Source: Erysipelotrichales bacterium
Lineage (GTDB): Bacteria > Bacillota_I > Bacilli_A > RFN20 > CAG-826
Length of the DNA: 64,000 nucleotides
Assembly (NCBI GenBank): GCA_022508535.1
Contig: JAFLUZ010000006.1
Location: 1-64,000, forward strand
Direction of reading: 5' to 3'
Part shown: positions 18,304 through 28,100 of the stretch, piece after piece
Layout: each line of letters starts with the position of its first letter
Position numbering within the stretch: position 1 is the first letter of the stretch
Position numbers and translations under genes: made by a program
The notes under the pieces: generated by a model
Seen by the model: the letters and a program-made list of their open reading frames with translations, nothing else
Told to the model about the DNA's origin: nothing
The model's database searches: none

Positions 18304-19227
18304 CTACTTTTTAATGAGTGATCTTATTTTTTTCTTTATAACATCTATAGTTCTTGGTTTCTGCAAATGACATATTTTCCACACTATTTTATTAGATGGT
18401 AATCTATCTTTTTTAATGTATTTATGGAAAAGTTTTAACATACCTCTTTCTTTTTCGTTTGGTACATGTAAGACTGTTATAGGATTATATTGAAAACTTG
18501 TAGAAACTAGATAAAATTCACCAGTCCAAAATCTAAAAATATAAGGGGAAGCATTTTTAACTAATCCTCCTAAGTAATATGCCGCTATGGAGATTATAAA
18601 TTCATCACCATGAGTAGTAATAATATGATTATTTTTCATTTCATGATAGACAATAGAACATTTTTCAATAAAGTTTTTAGCATTCTCATGACTTGCAGCA
18701 AAAAACTCTCCACCATAATGAGTAATCATTTTTAATTCGCCAAAAAATTTATTGAATTCTTCTATCATTTCTCCATAATGAGTCACCTGTAAACCATGAC
18801 TGATATCATACATCATGATATGCTGATCGCATTCTTTCCAAATGTTATCAAAAGAATTTTGAACATAAACATCACTATCCAAATAGGCGTAATATTCATA
18901 GTTATATTTTTTTAGCACTTTTGATAATGTGCACAATTTATAAAATGCTAATGACCAATTATAGTCATCACCAAAAACAAATTCATCATAATTTTCATAT
19001 ATCACTAAAACCGAATTTTTATTAAGAATATTTAAATAATCTTGCGGTATTTCAGTGTTAGTTACTAGAGCAACATCGCTATTGGCATTATATTTTTTTG
19101 CAGATATTGCTGCAACACAACAATTCTTTAAATATATTTCCTTCCTATTTGTATTGTCATGGATATTCACTCCACTTTTTTTCTTCGGGTCTTCGGCATA
19201 GGGGATTAAAATAATACTTTTTTCCAT
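18304..19227 (-). CDS. Putative GT-A glycosyltransferase with DSD motif
   Basis: 307 residues. Opens KSIILIPYAEDP and contains YYAYLDSDVYVQNSFD, in which DSD looks like the metal-binding motif of GT-A enzymes, later THYGGEFFAAS and THGDEFIIS. A basic C-terminus suggests peripheral membrane binding. It is the last gene of the leftward polysaccharide operon, 50 bp after the cytidylyltransferase, with AAAGGATTGG as ribosome site. The sugar is unknown. The fold resembles GT8-like enzymes, but I would not fix the family. Confidence 0.65.
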   Translation of the reverse strand: MEKSIILIPYAEDPKKKSGVNIHDNTNRKEIYLKNCCVAAISAKKYNANSDVALVTNTEIPQDYLNILNKNSVLVIYENYDEFVFGDDYNWSLAFYKLCTLSKVLKKYNYEYYAYLDSDVYVQNSFDNIWKECDQHIMMYDISHGLQVTHYGEMIEEFNKFFGELKMITHYGGEFFAASHENAKNFIEKCSIVYHEMKNNHIITTHGDEFIISIAAYYLGGLVKNASPYIFRFWTGEFYLVSTSFQYNPITVLHVPNEKERGMLKLFHKYIKKDRLPSNKIVWKICHLQKPRTIDVIKKKIRSLIKK

Positions 19228-19277
19228 TTTTATTTACCAATCCTTTGAATTTTTTAATTAATTACTTTTATGCTTCA

Positions 19278-19697
19278 TTATTTTTTTAATTTGTCGCGGA
19301 GTATCGTAGAAGATATACCATCCGTATGAGAAAGATATACAACATCAACACCAATTTTGCTAAATTCTTTCTCGTATTTAATCCAAGCATCAGTGTTTTG
19401 CCAATCACTTCCTACAAAAACCACATCACAACCAAGTTCTTTTACTTTTGTAAATTTGTCCATGTTTTCTTGTGGAACAACTTCATCAACATACTTTATT
19501 GCTGCCACAATTTCCTTTCTTTCACCAAAAGGAATAATAGGTAATTTGTTTTTTCTGCTATAGCATAATTCATCTGTAGTAACACCTACAACTAAATAGT
19601 CACATTTTTCTTTTGCCCTTCGAAAAATATTTAAATGACCAATATGAAACAAATCATAAACGCCAGAAGTGTATCCTTTTTTATACTTCTTAATCAT
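19278..19697 (-). CDS. Cytidylyltransferase, TagD/GCT-like
   Basis: 139 residues, the length of glycerol-3-phosphate cytidylyltransferases. It has the HIGH nucleotide-binding motif in GVYDLFHIGHL (about 13-23), DYLVVGVTTDE, RKEIVAAIKYVDEVV and the ISST motif near the end. The family activates a small phosphate (glycerol-, ethanolamine- or choline-phosphate-like) as the CDP derivative. In an operon with LicD, a phosphotransferase that uses CDP-linked donors, it most likely supplies that donor. CDP-glycerol is the closest sequence match by eye. Confidence 0.8.
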   Translation of the reverse strand: MIKKYKKGYTSGVYDLFHIGHLNIFRRAKEKCDYLVVGVTTDELCYSRKNKLPIIPFGERKEIVAAIKYVDEVVPQENMDKFTKVKELGCDVVFVGSDWQNTDAWIKYEKEFSKIGVDVVYLSHTDGISSTILRDKLKK

Positions 19698-19707
19698 ATT
19701 GGATAAC

Positions 19708-20835
19708 CTACCTTTTTAGCCAAGTTGTGATATTAACAATCTTCGCATAACTTTGAATAATTTTCACCACTTTTAATGATACATTATAATCTGCGTAATC
19801 TTCCGCTAAAACATATGGTTCTTTGTTTTTGAACATTGCAATTGCCATTTCGGTTGCAGAAACAACATCTTTTTCTTTAATTCCTCCAACAATAATACTG
19901 CCTTTGTCCAATACTTCTGGGCGTTCTGTAGAGGTACGAATTAAAACTGCAGGGAAATTAAGAATGGCAGATTCTTCTGATAGTGTTCCAGAATCTGATA
20001 AAACACACAATGCATTCTCTTGTAATTTGCAATAATCATTAATTCCAAATGGTTTAAGATTTTTTACTAATGGATGGAAGACAAAATTTCTTTTTTCAAT
20101 CCACTTTTTTGAGCGAGGATGTGTAGAATAAATTACTGGTACTTGGTATTTTTCTGCAATGACATTAATAGAGTTCATCAATTCCATGAAATTCTCTTCA
20201 ATATCAATATTCTCCTCACGATGAGCAGAAACAATCAAATATTTTCCTTTTTCTAAACCTAATGTTTCTAAAACCTTTGATTTTTCAATATCTTCTTTTT
20301 GTGCTAATAAAACTTCAGGCATCGGAGATCCAGTAACAAAAATTGTTTTTCCATCAATACCTTCTGAAAGAAGATAACGACGTGAATGCTCAGTATATGG
20401 TAAGTTAATATCAGAAATGTGATCGACTATTGTTCTATTTACCATTTCAGAAACATTCCAGTCCCAACAACGATTTCCTGCTTCCATATGGAAAATTGGG
20501 CACTTTAAACGTTTTGCTGCAATTGCAGATAAAGCAGAATTTGTGTCGCCTAAAATCAATATTGCATCTGGTTTTTCTTTTTGAATAACATCATATGATT
20601 TAGAAATTATTTGGCCCATTGTTTCACCCAAATCTTTTCCAACAGCGTCTAAATAATAGTCTGGTTTCTTAAGTCCTAATTCTTCAAAAAAGATATCATT
20701 TAATTCGTAATTGTAATTTTGACCAGTATGAACAAGAATATGATCAAAATATTTATCACATGCTTTAATTACTGCACTTAATCTTATAATTTCAGGGCGA
20801 GTCCCTAAAATAGTCATTACTTTCAATTTGCTCAT
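19708..20835 (-). CDS. capG: UDP-sugar 2-epimerase, CapG/FnlC (WecB family)
   Basis: 375 residues of the non-hydrolysing UDP-GlcNAc 2-epimerase family: GTRPEIIR, GQNYNYELNDIFFEEL, GDTNSA, SAHREENID, SDSGTLSEESA and IRTSTERPE. Because it overlaps capF by 4 bp and follows capE-capF, its role is the last C2 epimerisation giving UDP-N-acetyl-L-fucosamine, not ManNAc formation. The order and coupling copy the capEFG unit of Staphylococcus aureus type 5/8 capsule. Confidence 0.9.
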   Translation of the reverse strand: MSKLKVMTILGTRPEIIRLSAVIKACDKYFDHILVHTGQNYNYELNDIFFEELGLKKPDYYLDAVGKDLGETMGQIISKSYDVIQKEKPDAILILGDTNSALSAIAAKRLKCPIFHMEAGNRCWDWNVSEMVNRTIVDHISDINLPYTEHSRRYLLSEGIDGKTIFVTGSPMPEVLLAQKEDIEKSKVLETLGLEKGKYLIVSAHREENIDIEENFMELMNSINVIAEKYQVPVIYSTHPRSKKWIEKRNFVFHPLVKNLKPFGINDYCKLQENALCVLSDSGTLSEESAILNFPAVLIRTSTERPEVLDKGSIIVGGIKEKDVVSATEMAIAMFKNKEPYVLAEDYADYNVSLKVVKIIQSYAKIVNITTWLKR

Positions 20836-21959
20836 TTTTGTTTTACCTCCATTGCAATTGTATCTGGATTTTCAGGATCAAATGGTTCATTTGACCACAT
20901 AAATGTAATTAGCTCATCTGTACCAATATTAGTGATGCTATGCGTGTAGCCCACTGGTATATCAATAACTTCTAAGCAATCTCCTGAAACTTTATATTCT
21001 ATTATTTCATCCGTGTCAACTCTTCTTAACAAAACAGAAGCAGTACCAGAAACAACAAGATACTTTTCATGCTTTGTATGATGAAAATGGTTGCCTTTGG
21101 TAATACCCGGATGTGTGATGTTTACTGAAAATTGTCCTTGACCAACAGTACGGATAATTTCTGTGAAAGACCCACGATTATCTTCATGTTTTATTAATGG
21201 ATAAGACATTTTAGTGGCAGGTATATATGACAAATATGTCGCATATAAGTCTCTTTCTAAAAGAGAATTATTATTTGGCACTTTCAATTCATCGCGGTAT
21301 TTTTTAAAAGAATATAAAATGTCAGCAATTTCTCCTAATGTAGTTTTAATCGTTGGTTCTACATAACAAAATTGATCTTCTTTACGATTCTCTTTACCAT
21401 AAATTGCACGAATAATTTCCTTAATTACATCGTCTATATAAACAAGCGTCATTTGATGATTTGGATCGTTAATTTGAATTGGCAAACCATTAGCAATATT
21501 ATGAGCAAAAGTAGCTACTGCCGAATTATAATTAGGCTTACACCATTTACCAAAAACATTAGGTAATCGATAAACACAAACCCTTACATTCTCTTCTTTA
21601 CCATATTCAAAAATTAAATCTTCTCCGGCTTTTTTTGATTTACCATATTGATTATCTAACAAAGACTGTATGGAAGAAGTAACTAGAATAGGACAATTAT
21701 TATTATGTTTTTTTAATGTATTAATAAGGTACGAGGTGAAGCCAAAATTCCCTTCCATATATTCATCATTGTTTTTTGGTCGATTAATACCAGCCAAATG
21801 AACAACAAAATCACATTCTTTACAATATGTTTCAAATAAGGTTGGATCTGTGTCTCGATCAAAACACATAGGAACAATATCACTATATTTATTATTTTTT
21901 AACTCAGCCTGGAGATTTTTTCCAATAAACCCGCTGGAACCTGTTATTAAGATTTTCAT
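20832..21959 (-). CDS. capF: Bifunctional UDP-sugar epimerase/reductase CapF
   Basis: 375 residues in two domains: an SDR domain with GSSGFIGKNL and YGKSKKAGEDL (N-terminal two thirds), and a C-terminal cupin with HHTKHEKYLVVSG and SITNIGTDELITFMWSNEPFDP. This two-domain form is specific to CapF/FnlB, which epimerises C3 and reduces C4 of the CapE product on the way to UDP-L-FucNAc. It overlaps capG by 4 bp and lies 13 bp after capE. Confidence 0.93.
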   Translation of the reverse strand: MKILITGSSGFIGKNLQAELKNNKYSDIVPMCFDRDTDPTLFETYCKECDFVVHLAGINRPKNNDEYMEGNFGFTSYLINTLKKHNNNCPILVTSSIQSLLDNQYGKSKKAGEDLIFEYGKEENVRVCVYRLPNVFGKWCKPNYNSAVATFAHNIANGLPIQINDPNHQMTLVYIDDVIKEIIRAIYGKENRKEDQFCYVEPTIKTTLGEIADILYSFKKYRDELKVPNNNSLLERDLYATYLSYIPATKMSYPLIKHEDNRGSFTEIIRTVGQGQFSVNITHPGITKGNHFHHTKHEKYLVVSGTASVLLRRVDTDEIIEYKVSGDCLEVIDIPVGYTHSITNIGTDELITFMWSNEPFDPENPDTIAMEVKQK

Positions 21960-21972
21960 AACAAAATTCCTT

Positions 21973-23019
21973 TTATAAAAGATTATCTTTCATTAATTCA
22001 TCACGAATATAAGAAAGCTTAAGTAATTTCTCTTTAACTTCTTCTACTGATAACAATTTTGTGTTGCTTGAATTAAATTCAGTTAAAGGATTAATTTTTA
22101 CATCGTTTCCTTTAAAATACTTATCATAATTTAAATCACGTTTATCACAAGGGACACGATAGAATTCTCCCATATCTATTGCATGAGCGCATTCTTCATT
22201 AGTTAAAAGTGTTTCATACATTTTTTCACCATGGCGAATACCTATAACTTTTATTTCAGAATCCGAATGCCATAGTTCTTTTACGGCTTGAGCTAATACA
22301 AGAATAGTAGATGCTGGTGCCTTTTGAACAAGTATGTCGCCAGAAGATCCATTTTCAAAAGCATATATAACTAAATCAACCGCTTCATCTAGTGACATAA
22401 TAAAACGCGTCATATCTGGTTCAGTAATAGTTAGTGGGTCTCCAGATCTAATTTGCGAAATCCATAAAGGTATAACTGATCCACGTGAACATAAAACGTT
22501 TCCGTAACGAGTACAACATATTGTTGTATTTTCAGGATTTACTGTTCTAGATTTAGCAACAACCACTTTTTCCATCATTGCTTTAGATGTACCCATAGCA
22601 TTAACAGGGTACGCAGCTTTGTCAGTAGACAAACAAATAATACGTTTAACACCATACTCTATGGCCACTGTCAATACATTATCTGTACCTAGTACATTTG
22701 TTTTTACGGCCTCGATTGGAAAAAATTCGCAAGATGGTACTTGTTTTAAAGCTGCTGCATGGAATAAGTAATCAACACCATGCATAGCATTACGTATACT
22801 ATTTGGATCACGGACATCACCAATAAAAAATTTCAATTTTTGAAAATAGTCAGGATATTTTTCTTGGTATTCGTGGCGCATATTATCTTGTTTTAATTCA
22901 TCGCGCGAAAAAATACGAATTTCTTTAATATCGCTAGTCAAAAAGCGATTTAAAACTGCGTTACCGAACGAACCAGTTCCTCCTGTAATTAATAGTGTTT
23001 TTCCTTCAAAACTACTCAT
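21973..23019 (-). CDS. capE: UDP-GlcNAc 4,6-dehydratase/5-epimerase CapE
   Basis: A soluble SDR of 348 residues. GGTGSFGNAV binds NADP, STDKAAYPVNAMGTSKAMMEK carries the Met/Lys catalytic arrangement, and TRFIMSLDEAVDLV and HGEKMYETLL follow. It starts UDP-L-FucNAc synthesis from UDP-GlcNAc. Unlike the membrane dehydratase at 6606-8465 it lacks N-terminal helices, so the locus has two separate 4,6-dehydratases for two amino sugars. GAGGAGG precedes the start; 75 bp separate it from licD. Confidence 0.94.
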   Translation of the reverse strand: MSSFEGKTLLITGGTGSFGNAVLNRFLTSDIKEIRIFSRDELKQDNMRHEYQEKYPDYFQKLKFFIGDVRDPNSIRNAMHGVDYLFHAAALKQVPSCEFFPIEAVKTNVLGTDNVLTVAIEYGVKRIICLSTDKAAYPVNAMGTSKAMMEKVVVAKSRTVNPENTTICCTRYGNVLCSRGSVIPLWISQIRSGDPLTITEPDMTRFIMSLDEAVDLVIYAFENGSSGDILVQKAPASTILVLAQAVKELWHSDSEIKVIGIRHGEKMYETLLTNEECAHAIDMGEFYRVPCDKRDLNYDKYFKGNDVKINPLTEFNSSNTKLLSVEEVKEKLLKLSYIRDELMKDNLL

Positions 23020-23094
23020 TCATTTATCCTCCTCACAAGTTTTTATCACTTAATATATTATCTTACCATACAATAAGTAAAAGTAGTTAAATAA

Positions 23095-23907
23095 TTATAA
23101 TTCAATACGGAGTATTGAATGTCCTGGTTTTTGATGTTCTAGTGGTGGCAATTTTTTCCAATCACCATAACGTCTAGTTAACCAAGTTTCATACTCCATT
23201 GGTATGAAAAATTCACAATCTTCAAATTTATGTTTAATTGTGTCAGTATAGTACTTTCTTGAATGTGGTTCCTTCCCTTTCCCATAATGACATATTTTAC
23301 AAACATTCCTTGTTGGAAAAATGTTAAACATTCTCATAGCTAATTCTGCATTAAAATTAACTAATTTAAGAGGCAAAATTTTAGACATTAAATTAACAAT
23401 TTTTGGGTGCTTGGTCTCAAATTCTCTTCCGATTTTTTTCCAACGAACCACTTCCCAAAAATAAGATAATTTATGTTGTAATTTAATTGACCATTTGCAA
23501 GTATTATCTAATGGAAAAATATCTATATATAAACCTTTATGCTCTTTAACATTTTCACTACAATACTCAACCCAAATTGTATTTTTTAACTTTAATTTTC
23601 CAAAATTAAAAGAATAAGATTTGCAAGATTTAGTGGTTTCCATTACAAATAGATCATGATTCAAATCCTTTTTACAAGCACGTATAAATCTTTTATAATC
23701 TTTTCGTAACATTACGACATCAGCGTCATCATCCCATGGAATAAATCCATCATGACGAACAGCACCTAAAAGCGTTCCACCATCCAAAGAATATCGAATG
23801 TTGTTTTTTTTACAAATTCTATCAAATTCTAATAAAAGCAACATTAATTTCTCTTGAACTTGCTTCAGTGTATATTTTTCATTAACCATAAAATTGGAAT
23901 TATCCAT
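23095..23907 (-). CDS. LicD-family phosphotransferase
   Basis: 270 residues with the LicD nucleotidyltransferase-like signature: YSLDGGTLLGAVRHDGFIPWDDDADVVM, split here as SLDGGTLLGAVRH and PWDDDADV, plus IDIFPLDN. The family transfers phosphoryl groups such as phosphocholine or polyol phosphate from CDP-donors to glycans. It starts 2 bp after the upstream glycosyltransferase stop with AGAGGGG as ribosome site. Together with the TagD-like enzyme it suggests that the polysaccharide is decorated with a phosphate substituent. Confidence 0.88.
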   Translation of the reverse strand: MDNSNFMVNEKYTLKQVQEKLMLLLLEFDRICKKNNIRYSLDGGTLLGAVRHDGFIPWDDDADVVMLRKDYKRFIRACKKDLNHDLFVMETTKSCKSYSFNFGKLKLKNTIWVEYCSENVKEHKGLYIDIFPLDNTCKWSIKLQHKLSYFWEVVRWKKIGREFETKHPKIVNLMSKILPLKLVNFNAELAMRMFNIFPTRNVCKICHYGKGKEPHSRKYYTDTIKHKFEDCEFFIPMEYETWLTRRYGDWKKLPPLEHQKPGHSILRIEL

Positions 23908-23909
23908 AA

Positions 23910-25118
23910 CTACCCCTCTTTTAACATTTCCATGTAAAGTTTTAAATATGCTTCAAGCATGAGATTCTTATCAAATCTCTTAGCATAATCATAGCATTTA
24001 TCTTTTGATATAGGATTTTCATATATTTTATAAATCGACTCTTTCAATCCGTCATAATCATCTTGTGGAACAACAACTCCTACATCACTAACTACTATTT
24101 CTTTTGTGCCACCAGTATCAAATGAAATCACAGGCGTTCCACACGCTAATGATTCCATATCTACTGTTGGATAATTATCTCCTTTTGTTGGAGTTAAAAA
24201 TACATCAGCCATAGAATAAAATTCTGCTAATTCGTTTTGATTTGAAACGCGTGGATGTCTTATGATATTTTCATTTGTTTCCACATCATCCGTCACTCCG
24301 ACCATTACAATAGCAAATTTACTAGAATCCAATTCTGCTGCCAATTTATTTATATAAGATAGACCTTTTCTTTCAGTCCAAGGATAGGCAGCGCATAAAA
24401 TGACAAATCTATCACTAACGCCCATTGCAACTTTTTTTTCATTAGATTGTCGAGGATAAAAAGCAGTCAAATCAATACCATTATTAATAACTTCTACTCT
24501 AGCTTGAGCAAGAAGACTTTCCTTTGCTAAATCTTTATTCCATTGCGATGGAGAAACAAAAACTATATTTTTATTTTCAAATAAATTTTTCTTAATTCCA
24601 TAATATTTATGTGCTTTATCAAAAAATGTTTTAGGATACGATTTTAAATGAGAGCATGACTTGCACTGATTTTTAAAATTTGGGCAATCAGTTGGAACAA
24701 AAGCACATCTCCCTGTAAAGACCCAGTTATCATGCAATGTCCAAATAACTGGAATATTATTTTTTTGTGTAAAGTCAAGTAACATCGGCATATTAATATA
24801 ATAGCCATGTAAATTATGAATATGAATCAAATCCGGCATACTATTTTTTAAAATTTTTAATAACTTTTTAGTGTTTGCCTTATTACGAAAACCATCATCA
24901 CCAAAGATTTTAACTGCTATCCTATTTATCTGTTTTAGAAACTTATTTTTGTTAATATCTACAACTTTTTCATTATTTGTTCTTTTATCAGAGACGTAGA
25001 TTGTAAAATCTAATGGCATTTTATTTGAAATATAATTTATAATTTGGGATGAAATAGTTCCTGTAGATCCGAAATCGCAACCATTAATAACGGCAATATT
25101 TTTTACATGATTTTCCAT
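23910..25118 (-). CDS. Family 4 glycosyltransferase
   Basis: A GT-B enzyme of 402 residues. The N-terminal part has VINGCDFGSTGTI and HIHNLHGYYIN, then WTLHDNWVFTGRCAF and a cysteine cluster (CPNFKNQCKSC) typical of the WcaC-like GT4 group. The donor-binding C-terminal part has AYPWTERKGL and a DMESLACGTPVISFDTGG signature. AGGAGG lies 6 nt before ATG; the start is directly behind the stop of the fusion gene, so translation is coupled. Acceptor unknown. Confidence 0.9.
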   Translation of the reverse strand: MENHVKNIAVINGCDFGSTGTISSQIINYISNKMPLDFTIYVSDKRTNNEKVVDINKNKFLKQINRIAVKIFGDDGFRNKANTKKLLKILKNSMPDLIHIHNLHGYYINMPMLLDFTQKNNIPVIWTLHDNWVFTGRCAFVPTDCPNFKNQCKSCSHLKSYPKTFFDKAHKYYGIKKNLFENKNIVFVSPSQWNKDLAKESLLAQARVEVINNGIDLTAFYPRQSNEKKVAMGVSDRFVILCAAYPWTERKGLSYINKLAAELDSSKFAIVMVGVTDDVETNENIIRHPRVSNQNELAEFYSMADVFLTPTKGDNYPTVDMESLACGTPVISFDTGGTKEIVVSDVGVVVPQDDYDGLKESIYKIYENPISKDKCYDYAKRFDKNLMLEAYLKLYMEMLKEG

Positions 25119-25119
25119 T

Positions 25120-28100
25120 TTATTCCTCCTGCGCCAATTTTTTATACTCTGTCTTTTTAATTATCTCTTCAATTTTATTAACTGTAGAAATAACAATCTT
25201 CTTTTCTTCATTATTCATTACAAAGAACCAAACTAGAATACCATAAACTAGTACAATAAGAACAACTTTTAGACCAAAATATAATAGTCCACTATTTGGA
25301 ATCACATAATCAAAACCTAATCCACATAAAAGAGTTATAACTAAGAATGGCATGATTTTCAAATGACATGAAATGAAGAATCTTTTTATGTTTATTCCTA
25401 ATACCTTTTTATAAAAATAATTTAGTACAACTACCATACCCACAAACTTTCCTATACATACTGCTAATGCAGCACCAATAGCAGCATATTCTCCAAACAA
25501 ATAACTAAATAAGAAAGAAAGACCAACTGTAATTACCGCTGTGATAACAATTGCAATACCGCGATATTTAATCTTATTTTTTACAATTAAAGTTGAATTG
25601 CCTATTTGTTGAGTAAAAGTCACTAAACATGGAAGTAATAGTAAGACACCGACAAAATAAGAATGATCGTACGAGACTCCTTCTTCATTCAATTTCCAAA
25701 CATTATCAATGAATCCTCTTCCTACTGCAATGAATCCGATTATTATTAATCCCATAAATAGCAATTGAAGTCTTCCAATTTTAATCATCAATGACGTGTA
25801 TTCTTCTGGTGTGGCATTCTTATTATTCATTTTCGAAAGGCGTGGAATAAACATGCCATCCAATCCTTGAGAAAATTGCCAGGCGTATCCTTCAATTGTT
25901 GAACCGACAGTGAATATAGCAATTTGTGCTGACCCTGCAAAAATACCCAAAATAGTAGGATTAATTGCAATGATATATCTAGATGCAAACGAAGCAATTG
26001 CCGCCCAAAAAGAGAATTTTACAAGCGTTTGAAACATATCTTTACTTTTGTACGATAAATCTGGTTTATTACCATAAACACATTGTTTTTTGATATATAT
26101 CCACTTAATAAGTATTTCAAGTAATCCTATAAATACAATAATCAAAACAAAAAGATAAAGATTACTATTCAATAACAACGTTATTACGACAAGTATAATA
26201 TTCAATATTCTACCAGCAAGCGTAATAATTTTATATTGTGGGAATTTGTCATTTCCCATTAAAATACCATTTAAAGGTGTAAAAGCAAACGATACTGTAG
26301 AATATAATCCAACAATAATAAATACAATGCGCAATGAAGAAATTTCATCTGGAGTTAATTTTACATATATTTGTGGTAGGAACAAATATATGCCTAATAG
26401 AATAACAAATAAAATTGCATCAATTATTATAAAGCACTTAAAAATTAGTCCAATCATTTTATTAGAATTATCAACATCTTTTTCAGCTCTATATTTTGCA
26501 ATAAAACGAGAAACTGCCGTACCTAATCCTAAATCAATAGCAACTAGAGAAGTAATTGATGTAGCCAATGAATAAATTGCGTAATTTGATTGCCCTAATT
26601 CCTTTACGAGCCACGGAGTATAAAATAAACCTGCAATAATATTTAAAAATATTGCCAAATAAGAAGTAAGGGCTCCAATTTTTAAATTACTATTCTTGTC
26701 TTTTATTTTATTGTTTTCTTTTGGTTTGGAATCAGTAATGGTATTGCAATATGTTTTAGCAGGCCCATATTGTCCATGAACTTGCGACTTATAATAATCA
26801 GTGTCGTGTTCAATTGCTGGACTTAACGCTCCCTTTTCTTGTATTACTAAATTGCCGTCAATCAATCCTTTAATAAATAAGTCTAATTTGGAAACCAATT
26901 TATCAATATCATAATCTTCTTTCATAGTCTTAAAGGCAGCTTCGCCTAAAGTTTGTCTCAAATTATCATTTTGACATAAAAGGAGTACTTTATTGAATAA
27001 ATCTTGATCATCATCAAAATCATATATAAATCCGTTATAACCATTTTCAATCAACACTGGTGCAGAGCCTGTAGTATGGCTTGCTACAACAGCACAGCCA
27101 CTAACCATACCTTCATTTACGCAGACACCCCATCCTTCATTTTGATCTGATGTGCTTATTAAGATGTGTGATTTTTCAATATAATCACGAACTTCTTCGT
27201 TAGGCATAGCTCCAAGCAAAGTAACATTACCAATCAAATCGGCTTTTTCAATCATTTCTTGAAGTTGTGATTTCATATCCCCAACACCAATTACATTTAT
27301 GTGGAAATTAATATTTTTCTTTTTTAAGAAAGAGCCAAGATTTATAACTTTCTCTGGATGTTTCCAATCTATTAATCTATTAACATAAATAATTTGTGTC
27401 ATCGAATTAGAGTTTTCAATTTTTTTGTTTTCTAATTCAGAATAATCATTGTATTGATTATCTTTTATCCAATATCCCCAATTATAGCATTTGCCAACAG
27501 CATGATTTAAAAGTTCAAAATCAAATGATGCATAAGCTGAGTACGTCAAACAAAATGTTTGGTATTTTGATTCATATGGGACAACGTGCTTTAATTGACT
27601 TAATATTGAACGTATTTTCCATCTTTGATATTTTGATTTCTTATATGGTCTTTCAGAGCAGTGAATTAAAATTTTATTCTTTTGTCTAGCCATTTTTAAT
27701 ATACTATCTGGAGCATTGCCATATATAACTACATTAGCATTTTTGATGAGAGTATCTGCTCTCATTTGCTCTTCATCTGATGCATAACGTCTAACTTCAT
27801 TATTTAATGACACATCAAAATCCGGATTATAAACTTTATGCTCGCTCATTGTTTTTTCTAAAGAAATAAAATGATATCGATTTCCATATTTTTTAATCAG
27901 AGCATTATGTGTTGCCATCTGATGTATTGATAAAAAGTTAGAAACCATAACAATTTGAAAATTATTAGAATCTATATTTTTATAATTTGCAAAATTTATT
28001 TTTCTCAAAGAATAATTCCTACATATTCTTTCAATCATACCATAACAAATGAAAAGTAAATTGAAGAAGTAAATATTTGATTGAATGACTGGCTCTAAAA

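Noticed and set aside
26246-26575. 109-codon frame antisense to the flippase domain
   Set aside because: Shadow of a long hydrophobic coding region; no ribosome site and not a plausible protein.
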